Notes: generated by a model not told the origin, from the letters alone. Counted from the stretch's first letter, positions 17,265 through 26,616 are shown. The stretch is DNA of 64,000 bases from Verrucomicrobiia bacterium (GCA_035629335.1 DASPIB010000001.1:248001-312000); one strand, 5' to 3'. Translations and numbers: made by a program.

Positions 17265-17510
17265 CTATTTTTTGTAAAACCAGTAGCTAATAATTGCGGG
17301 TAAGCCAATACTAACCGCCCAAAGCATTAGGGAAGTGAACGGCTCTCCAGCTTGTAAAAAACTATGAACGCGACATATAGGTGGGTCAGATGGTAAGCCA
17401 CCGCCCCAGTCGTCGCAGTAAAAGCCGTAGCCAAGTAGTACAACAGAAAATACGGTGCATAAAATAAAGAAAATAAGCGCAGCAACTATCCGGTGTTTGG
17501 TTTTATGCAT
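17265..17510 (-). CDS. Small membrane protein (81 aa)
   Basis: Two transmembrane helices (residues ~8-30 and ~58-78) with an extracytoplasmic loop containing two Cys (FYCDDWGGG, PICRVHS), which could form a disulfide. TATACT ends 6 nt before the ATG, so the mRNA should begin at the start codon. Function unknown. Confidence 0.6.
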   Translation of the reverse strand: MHKTKHRIVAALIFFILCTVFSVVLLGYGFYCDDWGGGLPSDPPICRVHSFLQAGEPFTSLMLWAVSIGLPAIISYWFYKK

Positions 17511-17590
17511 AACTTTAGTATACCGCTCCCAAGGAATGTATTGAGATATTGTGTCGCTTATGGTTAACTTTTAGCAGTAAAGGTAGACCT

Positions 17591-18811
17591 ATGTTCAACA
17601 AAAAAACCCTAAAAGATATACCACTGCAAGGTAAAACCGTCCTGCTAAGGGCAGATTATAATGTGCCGCTTGAAGCTGATGGCAGTATTGCCGATGACTA
17701 CCGCTTGGTGCAAAGCTTGCCGACGCTGCAATATTTGCTTGAACATGACTGCACAATAATTATTTGTAGCCATTTGGGCCGGCCGAAAGGGCAGTTTAAT
17801 GCACAATTTAGTTTACAGCCGGTAGCCACACATCTTGCGGCGCTGCTTAAAAAAGAAGTGACGTTTCTTGATCAAGCTATCGGAGATAAAGTCCATCAAG
17901 CCACGCTTCATGCCGCCCATGGCGAAATACTGCTGCTTGAGAACTTGCGGTTTTACCCAGGCGAGGAAGCCAACGACACCGAGTTTGCCCGCCAGTTGGC
18001 TCGTGATAGCAGTGCCGACTATTTTATTCAGGATGGCTTTGGCGTGGTGCACCGGGCGCATGCCAGCACAGCGGCAATCACGCAATTTCTACCAAGCGTT
18101 GCGGGTGTGCTGCTAGAAAAAGAGGCGCGGACGCTTACTGAAGTCATGGAACACCCTAAAAAGCCATTAACAGCCGTGCTTGGCGGTGCAAAAGTGAGCG
18201 ATAAAATCACGGTTATTAAGCGATTTATTGAGGTTGCCGACCGGATAGTTATCGGCGGCGCCATGGCCAATACCTTTTTAGCCTACCGTGGGTTTGAAAT
18301 TGGTAAGAGCGTGGCCGAAGATGATCTCACCGAAACCCTCGACGAAATTTACCAGGCGGCCGCTAAAAAAGTTGGTGAAGCCCAGGTTGACGAACTGCTA
18401 ATTTTACCAACCGATGTCGCCGTAGCGCCAGCCATTACCAATAGCGCCAGGCGTACCGTGGTGGCAGTTGATGCAGTAGCCAAGGACGAACTAATTCTTG
18501 ATCTCGGCACTGCCAGTATCGAGCGGGCAGCTCGAGCGATTCGTACTGCCAAAACCGCCGTTTGGAGTGGTACCTTAGGCTACGCTGAACTACCAGCTTT
18601 CGCTCACGGTTCGGCTCGGGTCGCGCTTGAAATGAGCCAAGCCAAGGGCATTACCAGCGTGGTTGGCGGTGGTGATACGGTCGATTTTGTGCTCGATTGG
18701 GATGCCAAAAAAGGCGGTAGTTTTTCACATGTTTCTACCGGCGGTAGCGCCAGCCTTGAGCTTTTGGCTGGCCAAAAATTACCTGGAATTGAAGCACTAC
18801 TAGACGCCTAG
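17591..18811 (+). CDS. pgk: Phosphoglycerate kinase
   Basis: 406 aa from the ATG at 17591, with AAAGG 7 nt upstream. Transfers phosphate from 1,3-bisphosphoglycerate to ADP. Visible: LLRADYNVPL, SHLGRPKG, ENLRFYPGEEAND, VLGGAKVSDKI and the nucleotide loop VVGGGDTVDFV. Both PGK domains are complete. Upstream codons in frame are not supported by a ribosome site. Followed by tpi. Confidence 0.96.
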   Translation: MFNKKTLKDIPLQGKTVLLRADYNVPLEADGSIADDYRLVQSLPTLQYLLEHDCTIIICSHLGRPKGQFNAQFSLQPVATHLAALLKKEVTFLDQAIGDKVHQATLHAAHGEILLLENLRFYPGEEANDTEFARQLARDSSADYFIQDGFGVVHRAHASTAAITQFLPSVAGVLLEKEARTLTEVMEHPKKPLTAVLGGAKVSDKITVIKRFIEVADRIVIGGAMANTFLAYRGFEIGKSVAEDDLTETLDEIYQAAAKKVGEAQVDELLILPTDVAVAPAITNSARRTVVAVDAVAKDELILDLGTASIERAARAIRTAKTAVWSGTLGYAELPAFAHGSARVALEMSQAKGITSVVGGGDTVDFVLDWDAKKGGSFSHVSTGGSASLELLAGQKLPGIEALLDA

Positions 18812-18869
18812 CTAGCGTTTTTGGTACACTTAGATAAACATAAGCGGATATCTGCGAGACTCAGTATAA

Positions 18870-19661
18870 ATGACTAAAACACTCATTGTCGGTAATTGGA
18901 AAATGCATTTCAACACGCATCAAGCGAGTGTTTATTTGCATAAATTGAGTCAGGCTATTCCCACTCACCGTGACGTCGAGGTAGTGCTGTGTCCAAATAT
19001 CATGACACTGCAATCGCTCAGCTTACAGGTGAACCATCGTCAGTTTAAGCTTGGCGCCCAAAACGCCTATTGGCGCGATGAAGGCGCTTACACCGGTGAA
19101 ATTTCGGCCGCCATGCTTCGCGGGCTGGTGCAGTACCTGATTGTTGGGCATTCGGAACGTCGACATATTTTTAACGAATCAGACAAAGACATCCGAGCAA
19201 AAGTGCAAGCGGCGCTCAGAAATTCTATTCGGCCGATCCTTTGTGTGGGCGAAACGGCCGCTGAACGGGCAGATAACGAAACCAGCCACGTGCTGCACGA
19301 TCAAATTATTGGGGGCCTGGCTAATATTACTTCGGAAGAACTCGACGAAGTGGTCATTGCTTATGAGCCAGTGTGGGCAATCGGCACTGGTAAAAATGCC
19401 CGACCGGATGACGTGGCAGTTGCCGTTAAGCACATCCGGCGTAACGTTGCCGCGTTATTTGGTGATGACGCTGCTAAAAAAGTGCGGGTTTTGTATGGTG
19501 GTAGTGTCACAAAAGACAACGCCAGCGATTATTTGGCGACCAAGGGCATCAACGGGTTACTAGTGGGCGGCGCCAGCTTGCAAGCGGATGTTTTTGCGAG
19601 TATTGCCGCCGCGGGCCATACGGTAGCAGCTGAAATGAGAAAAATAGGTGGGGAACAATGA
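18870..19661 (+). CDS. tpiA: Triosephosphate isomerase
   Basis: 263 aa. Interconverts DHAP and glyceraldehyde-3-phosphate. Asn/Lys in VGNWKMHF, catalytic His in IVGHSERRH, catalytic Glu in IAYEPVWAIGTGK and phosphate loop LYGGSV are all present. Its stop overlaps the start of the next gene (ATGA), so that gene is co-translated with it. GAPDH is not in this window. Confidence 0.97.
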   Translation: MTKTLIVGNWKMHFNTHQASVYLHKLSQAIPTHRDVEVVLCPNIMTLQSLSLQVNHRQFKLGAQNAYWRDEGAYTGEISAAMLRGLVQYLIVGHSERRHIFNESDKDIRAKVQAALRNSIRPILCVGETAAERADNETSHVLHDQIIGGLANITSEELDEVVIAYEPVWAIGTGKNARPDDVAVAVKHIRRNVAALFGDDAAKKVRVLYGGSVTKDNASDYLATKGINGLLVGGASLQADVFASIAAAGHTVAAEMRKIGGEQ

Positions 19662-20977
19662 GCAACGATATAGATTTTGATGAGCTGGATCGAGCAGTAT
19701 CGTCTTTGTTAGGCAAGACGAATACTTCTAATTCTAATGAGCCAAAGCAACCTAAAGAACCGGCTCCAACCACGGCCGCGACTCAGCCCCCTCAAAATCA
19801 ACCGGTTCCAGAGCCAGTAAAAGAGCAACCGCCAGCCGAGCCATCCCCTGCTTCTGCGACCGCACCCCAGCCGCAACCAATGCCTCAAGCTGAGACGCAG
19901 GCATCTTCTTTTACCCCTCCGCCTGACACCACTTTACCTACCGCTCAGGAAGTAACATCAACGGTAGCGCCCGCTGCTGCCCCAGTTCCAACTACCGAAG
20001 CAACGCCGCCTAAAATAACCGGCAGAAGTACTCCGGTTCAAGTATCGCCGACCGATCGTTCAACCGTTCAGCCGGTGCGCCGAGCGGGAAGATTTATGGA
20101 TGTCGTGCATCCGTCGTCGGATATGGCCAAAAGCGGCTCGGAAACAACTAACCCGGCACCGCAGCAGACAGTTAGTCCACGACCAGTCGCGCAACAGCCA
20201 GCTCGCCTGGTGGCTCCCGAAATTACCCCTGTCGTGAAACCCGTGCAACCACCAAAGCCAACCGTTACGCCTGTGCAGCCGGCCGCACCAGCAGCACTGG
20301 TTGAAACTCCTGAGTCAAAATGGAGTGATTCGCTCAATTTCTTAAATCGTCGAAAAAAACCCGATAACAATCCGCAAGAATCAACAAACCAATCCCTCCC
20401 CGCTAAAGCTCCCGAAGCCGACCCGGTGCTATCGCCATTCCTCAGTGACGCCAAGGTGGAAAAGCGTCCGCTCGGTGCGTTTGTTGCCCCCGGTACGTCA
20501 ACTGAAAAACCAACCGAGAAACCTGTTAACGACATCCCGGCTACTTCGGAGCTAAATCGAAAAGACGACCGACAGCGGCCAGCTAACGCCCTCCCGCCCG
20601 AACTGCGCGAAGATTTGGTGGCAATTGAAGCTGGCGATCCGCACAGCAATGAACGGCCCGATACTCCACCGGCGCTACCACCAGAGAATACTCCCGCTCA
20701 ACTCACACCAGCTAAACCGCACGATTCTCCATCAGTGCGTCAAGCGCTATCGGCAGCAGCTACTTTATCAATTCCGCAGCAGTACAAAACAAAGCCAGCA
20801 GACGACAATGCGGCTCCGCATGCCATGTTTGATGTTGATCAGTTCCAGCACCCGCTGCTACCCGCCGGCAAAAAGAAAAAGGGCGCGCTATTCTGGATTA
20901 CGATGATCTTTTTGCTGCTCCTTGTGGGCGCTGCAATTGGCGTTGGCCTTTACTATTTGAATGGTGGCTTCAATTAA
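19658..20977 (+). CDS. Pro-rich, tail-anchored membrane protein (439 aa)
   Basis: Starts MSNDIDFDELDRAVSSLLG, then ~380 residues of low-complexity Pro/Ala/Thr/Gln sequence, and ends in a KKKKGALFWITMIFLLLLVGA transmembrane helix with a short Gly-rich tail. The topology implies a long cytoplasmic disordered region and a C-terminal anchor. Coupled by ATGA to tpiA. No enzymatic domain. It may be a scaffold or spacer at the membrane; function unknown. Confidence 0.7.
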   Translation: MSNDIDFDELDRAVSSLLGKTNTSNSNEPKQPKEPAPTTAATQPPQNQPVPEPVKEQPPAEPSPASATAPQPQPMPQAETQASSFTPPPDTTLPTAQEVTSTVAPAAAPVPTTEATPPKITGRSTPVQVSPTDRSTVQPVRRAGRFMDVVHPSSDMAKSGSETTNPAPQQTVSPRPVAQQPARLVAPEITPVVKPVQPPKPTVTPVQPAAPAALVETPESKWSDSLNFLNRRKKPDNNPQESTNQSLPAKAPEADPVLSPFLSDAKVEKRPLGAFVAPGTSTEKPTEKPVNDIPATSELNRKDDRQRPANALPPELREDLVAIEAGDPHSNERPDTPPALPPENTPAQLTPAKPHDSPSVRQALSAAATLSIPQQYKTKPADDNAAPHAMFDVDQFQHPLLPAGKKKKGALFWITMIFLLLLVGAAIGVGLYYLNGGFN

Positions 20978-21050
20978 TTCCAAAAAGCTTTCTCCATAAA
21001 TGCCTAAAGGCATTTAACAGGGAATAAACTAGTCGGCCGTACCGAACTTC

Positions 21051-21059
21051 TGCTACTAT
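21051..21059 (+). promoter_or_regulatory. Extended -10 of the helicase gene
   Basis: TGC-TACTAT ends 7 nt before the ATG at 21067. No Shine-Dalgarno. Confidence 0.6.
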
Positions 21060-21066
21060 AGTGGTA

Positions 21067-23199
21067 ATGAATAATTTGTTACTCGGATTAAACCCGGCCC
21101 AAGCCGAGGCGGCAGCGCACGACGTTGGCCCACTATTAATATTAGCCGGAGCAGGTTCGGGCAAAACCAAAACTTTAACCCATCGAATTGCCTACTTAAT
21201 CGCCGAAAAAGGTGTCCAGCCCGAAGCAATTCTGGCCGTCACCTTTACTAATAAAGCCGCCAAAGAAATGCGTGAGCGCTTAGCCTTGCTGCTCGGCCGA
21301 AACGCCGAGGATCGGTTCTTCATGCCCTGGATGGGCACCTTCCACTCGATTTGCGTACGGTTACTGCGCCGTGAAGGCGAGCATATTGGGGTGCCGCGTA
21401 ATTTTGTGATCTTTGATGAAGCTGACCGCTTGGCAGTGGTGAAGCAAGCTATGAAACAGCTAAGCATTAGCGAGAAGCAATTCACCCCGCGCTCAATTAG
21501 CGGCATGATAAGTAGCGCAAAAAACGATGGCGTTACGGCAGAAGAGTTCTCACGCACGGCTCGACTGCCGCTACAGCAAGTAGTAGCTGATATTTTCCCG
21601 CGCTACGAACGGCTTCGCAAAGAGGCGGCGGCGCTGGACTTTGATGATTTGCTGGTTGAAACGGTGCGCTTGTTTCGCGAAGTTCCTGAAATTCGCCAAA
21701 AATGGCAAACAAATTTCAAACACATATTGATTGATGAGTACCAAGATACTAACGCCGTGCAGTATCGGCTCATTAAAGCCTTGGTGAATCAGCAGCAAAA
21801 CATCTGCGTTGTGGGGGACGACTGGCAGTCAATTTATAGTTGGCGCGGGGCCGACTTTACGAACATTTTAAACTTCGAGCGCGATTTCCCTGGGGCAAAG
21901 ATCGTCAAACTCGAGCAAAACTATCGTTCTACCAAGCAGATTCTTGATGCCGCCCACAAAATAATTGCTAAGAATACCCAGCGCTCAGATAAAAAGCTCT
22001 GGACTGATGTTGGCGATGGCTATCCAGTGCAAATTGCCTATGCTGGCAGCGAAACTCATGAAGGCGAAATTGTAGTGAACCGGATTGCCAGTGCGGTGTC
22101 GCTACGGGCCAGGCGCTACAGCGATTATGCCGTGCTGTATCGCACCAACGCCCAAAGCCGGGCAATGGAGGAAGCCTGCATTCGCTACGGGATCCCGTAT
22201 AAAATTGTGGGTGGCGTTCGATTTTATGACCGCAAAGAAGTAAAAGATGTGATCGCCTACTTACGCCTGTTATACCAGCCTGCCGATCGCACCAGCTTTT
22301 TACGAATCGTTAACGTGCCGACGCGTGGCCTTGGGCCGACATCGGTAGAGAAGTTCTTAACCTGGCAGCAAAGCCAATCGGCCGATATTATCACCGCGCT
22401 TGGTATTGCTAATTTGTGCACCGTCGTCACTCCAAAAGCGCGGGCAGCGCTGCTTGAGCTTGGCGAAGGCTTGCAAAAGCTGCGCGAGCAACTCGACCAA
22501 GTGCCGCTACCGGATTTGATCGAACTTACCCTTAAGCGGTTTGACTACATAAACTACATAAACGACGGCTCGCCGCAATCTGAAGATCGAATCGAAAACA
22601 TTGAAGAACTAATTGGCGTGGCGCGACAGTACGTCGATCTTGGCCTGGCTGGCTTCCTGGAAGAAGTAGCCCTGATTTCTGACCTCGATGCAGTAGACGA
22701 AAAAAGCGACGCCATTACTTTAATGACGCTGCACGCTGCAAAGGGGCTCGAGTTCCCAGTGGTGTTTATGATTGGCATGGAAGAAAGTATTTTTCCGCAT
22801 TCACGAGCACTCTATGATGCCACTGAAATGGAGGAAGAGCGTCGGCTGTGCTATGTGGGTATGACCCGCGCCCGCGAGGAGCTGCATCTGTTGGCGGCCT
22901 CATCGCGCTTTTTGTATGGCAATCGCCAGCATAACCCGCCCTCGCGGTTTTTGGCGGATGTTTCTGATGCCGCTTCTTTAGCGGCAGCACCACTTGAACC
23001 AGCCCGAGCTAGCTTTGGGGGTGAACCAGAAATTGTTCAAGAATTCGACGAAGATATTGCCATTGGTGATAAAGTTCAGCACGCGGTATTCGGTGTGGGG
23101 GAAATAAAATCGATTGATGGCACAACGCTCGAAATAATGTTTGAAGGCCGGGGAACAAAGAAGCTGAATGCGGCATTTGCGCCGCTAAGACGTTTGTGA
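21067..23199 (+). CDS. pcrA: UvrD/PcrA-type superfamily 1 DNA helicase
   Basis: About 710 aa. Motif I GAGSGKTKTL, motif II IDEYQDTN, motif III GDDWQSIYSWRGAD, motif IV LEQNYRST, motif V TLMTLHAAKGLEFPVVF and motif VI VGMTRAREELH all fit. The C-terminal segment (IGDKVQHAVFGVGEIKSIDG) is the PcrA/UvrD tudor-like domain that binds RNA polymerase. A 3'-5' helicase for nucleotide excision repair and transcription-coupled work, acting with the uvrA and uvrC in this window. The ATG at 21067 fits a leaderless mRNA. Confidence 0.93.
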   Translation: MNNLLLGLNPAQAEAAAHDVGPLLILAGAGSGKTKTLTHRIAYLIAEKGVQPEAILAVTFTNKAAKEMRERLALLLGRNAEDRFFMPWMGTFHSICVRLLRREGEHIGVPRNFVIFDEADRLAVVKQAMKQLSISEKQFTPRSISGMISSAKNDGVTAEEFSRTARLPLQQVVADIFPRYERLRKEAAALDFDDLLVETVRLFREVPEIRQKWQTNFKHILIDEYQDTNAVQYRLIKALVNQQQNICVVGDDWQSIYSWRGADFTNILNFERDFPGAKIVKLEQNYRSTKQILDAAHKIIAKNTQRSDKKLWTDVGDGYPVQIAYAGSETHEGEIVVNRIASAVSLRARRYSDYAVLYRTNAQSRAMEEACIRYGIPYKIVGGVRFYDRKEVKDVIAYLRLLYQPADRTSFLRIVNVPTRGLGPTSVEKFLTWQQSQSADIITALGIANLCTVVTPKARAALLELGEGLQKLREQLDQVPLPDLIELTLKRFDYINYINDGSPQSEDRIENIEELIGVARQYVDLGLAGFLEEVALISDLDAVDEKSDAITLMTLHAAKGLEFPVVFMIGMEESIFPHSRALYDATEMEEERRLCYVGMTRAREELHLLAASSRFLYGNRQHNPPSRFLADVSDAASLAAAPLEPARASFGGEPEIVQEFDEDIAIGDKVQHAVFGVGEIKSIDGTTLEIMFEGRGTKKLNAAFAPLRRL

Positions 23200-23213
23200 G
23201 AAACAAATAGGGA

Positions 23214-23248
23214 AAGGGGTACCAGGCTGTTGTGCCGTGGTACCCCTT
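23214..23248 (-). terminator. Hairpin between the helicase and the small membrane gene
   Basis: AAGGGGTACCA / TGGTACCCCTT, an 11-bp perfect stem. The minus strand continues TCCCTATTTGTTT. It can serve both convergent genes. Confidence 0.65.
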
Positions 23249-23263
23249 ATCCAGGAGGGTGCT

Positions 23264-23569
23264 TTAGTGGAACATGTGCCTGAGCTGCGCAGTTGCTCGC
23301 CGGCCAACGTAGGCCAAAACAGCGACGCTTGTCAAGACAAGCAGGCTGTTGAAAGTGAGCGCGGCGAGGTAGATGGAGCCTCCTCGCGCCGCATGTTGGT
23401 ACGCCTCGTAGGTAAACCATACCGCCAAGGCGGTGAAGGCGAACGAAACGATCGCACCACCAATCTCTCGTTTCTCGTAGTGATCGATGGCGTAAGCCAC
23501 CATGGCGTTGACGATCAGCGCTCCTGCGAGGAGGAGCCCAGACCTTGCCACAATTTCGAACAAAGACAA
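23264..23569 (-). CDS. Small membrane protein (101 aa)
   Basis: Three hydrophobic helices with a short basic C-terminus. The TTG at 23569 (MSLFEIVARSGLLL) is chosen because AGGAGG lies 6 nt upstream; the frame is open a little further but without a ribosome site. No family recognised. Confidence 0.6.
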   Translation of the reverse strand: MSLFEIVARSGLLLAGALIVNAMVAYAIDHYEKREIGGAIVSFAFTALAVWFTYEAYQHAARGGSIYLAALTFNSLLVLTSVAVLAYVGRRATAQLRHMFH

Positions 23570-23749
23570 AATGTGCCTCCTGGAATAGCTGTGTTGTTCA
23601 CAGTAAATATATAATAACACATATAATGATAAGTAGCAACTATTACGCTCCTTTCAAGATGTGTTATTCTGAAAAAGTCAGCCGACCGCACCTGCGCTTA
23701 CACGGTTGATGAATCGCTGTCGGGTAGACTAATTCTCTGGAGGCGTAAA

Positions 23750-24019
23750 ATGTCGGACGGATACTTTCGCTTTCCTAGTCTCAGAAACACGCAATCTCCA
23801 AGATGGCAGGAAATTATCAACGAGCTACATCATCATCGTTATCCCGAAGTAAAAGTTCCCGCTCAGCCTGCGCGTGGGTCCGAACTTTGGGTAGAATTCC
23901 CCGAGAATACTTCACCCGAACAGATCAAGGCTTTCTGTGCCTTTTTGGCTAGAATCGACGTAAAGTACAAGCGAGGTAGCAACGGTTCGGATCAAGAGCC
24001 TGAGGATGACGATAGCTAA
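23750..24019 (+). CDS. Hypothetical small acidic protein (89 aa)
   Basis: GGAGG lies 7 nt before the ATG. Basic, His-rich N-terminal half and an acidic tail ending EPEDDDS. A weak inverted repeat (TTCCTG...CAGGA, ~24030-24060) follows. No known domain. Confidence 0.6.
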   Translation: MSDGYFRFPSLRNTQSPRWQEIINELHHHRYPEVKVPAQPARGSELWVEFPENTSPEQIKAFCAFLARIDVKYKRGSNGSDQEPEDDDS

Positions 24020-24102
24020 AGTGGCAAAGTTCCTTCCTGGCCCTTAACCGGGGTCAGGAGGGATATATCACAGAATAACTTGCTATTTTAGTCAAGGTCT
24101 AG

Positions 24103-24151
24103 TATAATCGAACCATTACGTATGGTGAACCGAGTATTACATAACTCATAA
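24103..24151 (+). promoter_or_regulatory. Promoter and 9-codon upstream ORF of the rpf-like gene
   Basis: TATAAT at 24103-24108, then an ATG at 24122 opening a 9-codon frame (MVNRVLHNS, stop TAA 24149-24151). That frame ends 5 nt before the rpf ATG at 24157, in a different frame. The layout would allow stop-restart coupling. Confidence 0.45.
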
Positions 24152-24156
24152 CTCCT

Positions 24157-25296
24157 ATGGTAAAAAATATATTTATCCGGTTTCGGATACTGATAATCTT
24201 ATGTGCGGCAATTTTATTGCTCGGTGTGTTTATTTCCACTCGAGCCACTGCTGATACACCGCAGCAAAAAGATGGCCGCATGGTGACTATTTATGATGGC
24301 GAAACTGAAAAAGTCGTCATTACTAAGGGTAAAACCATTGCCGATGCCTTAAAAAAGGCTGATATTACCGTTTCTGAACTCGATAGCGTTGAACCTGCCG
24401 CCACAACTGAGCTGGTGGCAAAAAATTATCAGGTGAATATTTACCGTGCTCGCCCAGTGACGATTATTGATGGCGAAAGTCGAGTGAAGGTTATGACCGC
24501 CCACCAGAGCGCTAAAAAGATTGCCGAACAGGCAAATATTCCGTTATACGATGAAGATATTTCGGCTATTAACCGGGTTGACGATGTGGTTGACGACGGT
24601 GGTGCCGGCTTAAAACTGACCATCGATCGGGCCATTCCATTCACCATTAAACTCTACGGTAAAAAGACGACCATGCGTACTCAGGCCGATACGGTTGGCG
24701 CTATGCTTGCCGAAAAAGGTATAAAACTGGCGAAGAATGACGATACGTCACTGCCGCTGAGTACCAAAATAGCCGCTGGTATGAATCTTGAAGTCTGGCG
24801 TAACGGCAAACAAACCATGACTCAAGAAGAGACAGTACAATTTGAAGTTGAACAAATCCAAGATGCCGACCGAGAAGTGGGCTACCGCGAAGTGAAAACG
24901 CCTGGCGTTCCAGGTAAGAAAACGGTCACTTACGAAATTGTTATGAAAAACGGCAAAGAAGTATCACGCAAGATTATTCAGAGTGTGGTAACGAAACAAC
25001 CCGAAAAGCAGGTCGAAATTGTTGGTGCAAAACCAAGCTTTACCGGCGACTTTGCTGCTGCGTTAGCACAGTTACGCGCCTGCGAATCGGGCGGAAACTA
25101 CCAAATCAACACCGGGAACGGCTACTACGGTGCTTACCAGTACGATGTTAGCACCTGGGCGGGGTATGAGGGCTACACGATTCCTTCAGAAGCGCCACCA
25201 GCCGTGCAAGATAGAAAAGCCTGGGAAACCTACCAGCGACGAGGCTGGTCGCCGTGGCCTTCGTGCGGTGCAAAACTCCCTGATACTTACCGCTAG
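24157..25296 (+). CDS. RpfB-like resuscitation-promoting factor / transglycosylase
   Basis: 379 aa. An N-terminal signal-anchor helix, then DUF348-type beta modules (three similar ~70-residue units from about 40 to 210), a G5-type domain (VEQIQDADREVGYREVKTPGVPG...) and a C-terminal Rpf domain. In the last, the catalytic Glu310 lies in CESGGNY and Cys309 can pair with Cys370, as in actinobacterial Rpf. Cleaves peptidoglycan outside the membrane. In an epibiont it may remodel its own or its actinobacterial host's wall. Followed 2 nt later by rsmA. Confidence 0.88.
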   Translation: MVKNIFIRFRILIILCAAILLLGVFISTRATADTPQQKDGRMVTIYDGETEKVVITKGKTIADALKKADITVSELDSVEPAATTELVAKNYQVNIYRARPVTIIDGESRVKVMTAHQSAKKIAEQANIPLYDEDISAINRVDDVVDDGGAGLKLTIDRAIPFTIKLYGKKTTMRTQADTVGAMLAEKGIKLAKNDDTSLPLSTKIAAGMNLEVWRNGKQTMTQEETVQFEVEQIQDADREVGYREVKTPGVPGKKTVTYEIVMKNGKEVSRKIIQSVVTKQPEKQVEIVGAKPSFTGDFAAALAQLRACESGGNYQINTGNGYYGAYQYDVSTWAGYEGYTIPSEAPPAVQDRKAWETYQRRGWSPWPSCGAKLPDTYR

Positions 25297-25298
25297 TC

Positions 25299-26099
25299 AT
25301 GAACCCTAGTCCCAATAAAGCCCTAGGTCAGCACTGGCTTGACGACATCACCGCACTCGAACATATTTGCAACATGGCCGAGCTGACTACGGCCGACACC
25401 GTGCTCGAAATTGGCCCTGGCCCGGGTGCGCTCACCAAGCAACTGACGGCGCGGGCGGGCAGGGTAGTAGCGGTAGAATTTGACCCACAGCTTGCCAAAC
25501 AGTTACCCCAGCGGGTAAAAGCCGCTAATCTTGAAGTGGTGCATGGTGATATCTTAAGCTATGACCTATCGCGGTTACCGAAAAATTACAAAGTGGTGGC
25601 TAATGTGCCCTATTACATCACTAGTAAAATTGTCCAGGTATTATTAACCGCTACGAACCGGCCGTCGCGCATTGTGTTATTAGTCCAAAAAGAAGTTGCC
25701 GAGCGACTGGCCGCTGCACCAGGCGATATGAGTATTCTGGCGGTCAGCGCGCAGCTATATGCTGAGGTTAGCTTAGGCGCTGTGGTGCCGGCTATCGCTT
25801 TTACGCCACCGCCGAAAGTCGACTCTCAAGTGGTGATTTTACAAACCCGCTCCGCACCGCTGTTTCCCCACATTCCCGACAAGCATTTTTTCAAAGTAGT
25901 TAAAGCTGGCTTTTCAGCTAAGCGCAAGAAGCTACGTTCATCGCTGTCTGGTGGCTTACAGCTACCAAAACCTACCATTGAAACATTAGTTCGGGCTGCC
26001 AATATTAATCCTGATGCTCGCGCCGAAGCTTTAACGCTCGATGACTGGGCGCGACTCACCCAAGAAGTGATCAACCTTGAAACAATTAACGCCACATGA
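25299..26099 (+). CDS. rsmA: 16S rRNA (A1518/A1519) dimethyltransferase
   Basis: 266 aa. SAM-dependent dimethylation of the 3'-end helix of 16S rRNA. N-terminal NKALGQHWLDD, SAM loop VLEIGPGPGALTKQL, acidic VEFDPQLAK and the catalytic NVPYYITSKI motif are present, with the small C-terminal helical domain. Starts 2 nt after the rpf stop and overlaps the zinc-finger gene downstream, so the three are likely one operon. Confidence 0.95.
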   Translation: MNPSPNKALGQHWLDDITALEHICNMAELTTADTVLEIGPGPGALTKQLTARAGRVVAVEFDPQLAKQLPQRVKAANLEVVHGDILSYDLSRLPKNYKVVANVPYYITSKIVQVLLTATNRPSRIVLLVQKEVAERLAAAPGDMSILAVSAQLYAEVSLGAVVPAIAFTPPPKVDSQVVILQTRSAPLFPHIPDKHFFKVVKAGFSAKRKKLRSSLSGGLQLPKPTIETLVRAANINPDARAEALTLDDWARLTQEVINLETINAT

Positions 26100-26616
26100 T
26101 TTCACGCTCGTTTTAGAGCGAGCTGCAATTCGTCCGCGGCTGCGACGAACGGTGAAATTCGTTGCCGCCACTGGCAGCATGACCACCCAAGACTGGCACA
26201 ACCGCGAACTGCTAGCAATTGCAGATAGATCTGGCAACAGCGGCGTGCTTTTAATTGAAATCGAGAACCGGTTATACGCACTAGCATACGAGCTATCGCC
26301 CGGTATCAAAGACAAAACTGGCCGCACCAAACCCGTGATCTGTGATTTTTGCCGCACCTGGCAAGCTGGCGGCAACGCTGCGCGTATTACCTTTGAAAAA
26401 GCCACCAGTGTCTACCATAGCGTGACCTTTTTGTGCTGCGCCGACCTGGATTGTAGCTTGCATATCCGCGACCTTACCAGCGCCGCTAAAACCTCCCGGG
26501 CGCAGCTGCGCGAAGACATGACCCTCGACCAGCGGATCCAACGCCTCAAAAATCGCTTGCATGAAGTAGTAACTGACCTTACAGCCGCGGAGATCGAACT
26601 AAGTGCTCAATGCTAA
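26077..26616 (+). CDS. FBP/FusB-type treble-clef zinc-finger protein (putative EF-G-binding)
   Basis: 179 aa starting at a TTG inside the 3' end of rsmA (23-bp overlap). The C-terminal half has a four-Cys treble clef, VICDFCRTW and FLCCADLDCSLHIR, as in the FBP_C/FusB family whose members bind elongation factor G and free it from stalled or drug-bound ribosomes. The N-terminal half is a mixed domain typical of the family. Position next to rsmA fits a ribosome role. Function is inferred from family. Confidence 0.65.
   Translation: MKQLTPHDFTLVLERAAIRPRLRRTVKFVAATGSMTTQDWHNRELLAIADRSGNSGVLLIEIENRLYALAYELSPGIKDKTGRTKPVICDFCRTWQAGGNAARITFEKATSVYHSVTFLCCADLDCSLHIRDLTSAAKTSRAQLREDMTLDQRIQRLKNRLHEVVTDLTAAEIELSAQC

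Noticed and set aside
20068-20649. 193-aa frame antisense to the Pro-rich protein
   Set aside because: Its Ser/Gly/Cys-rich sequence is the mirror of Pro/Ala/Thr codons; no start signals.
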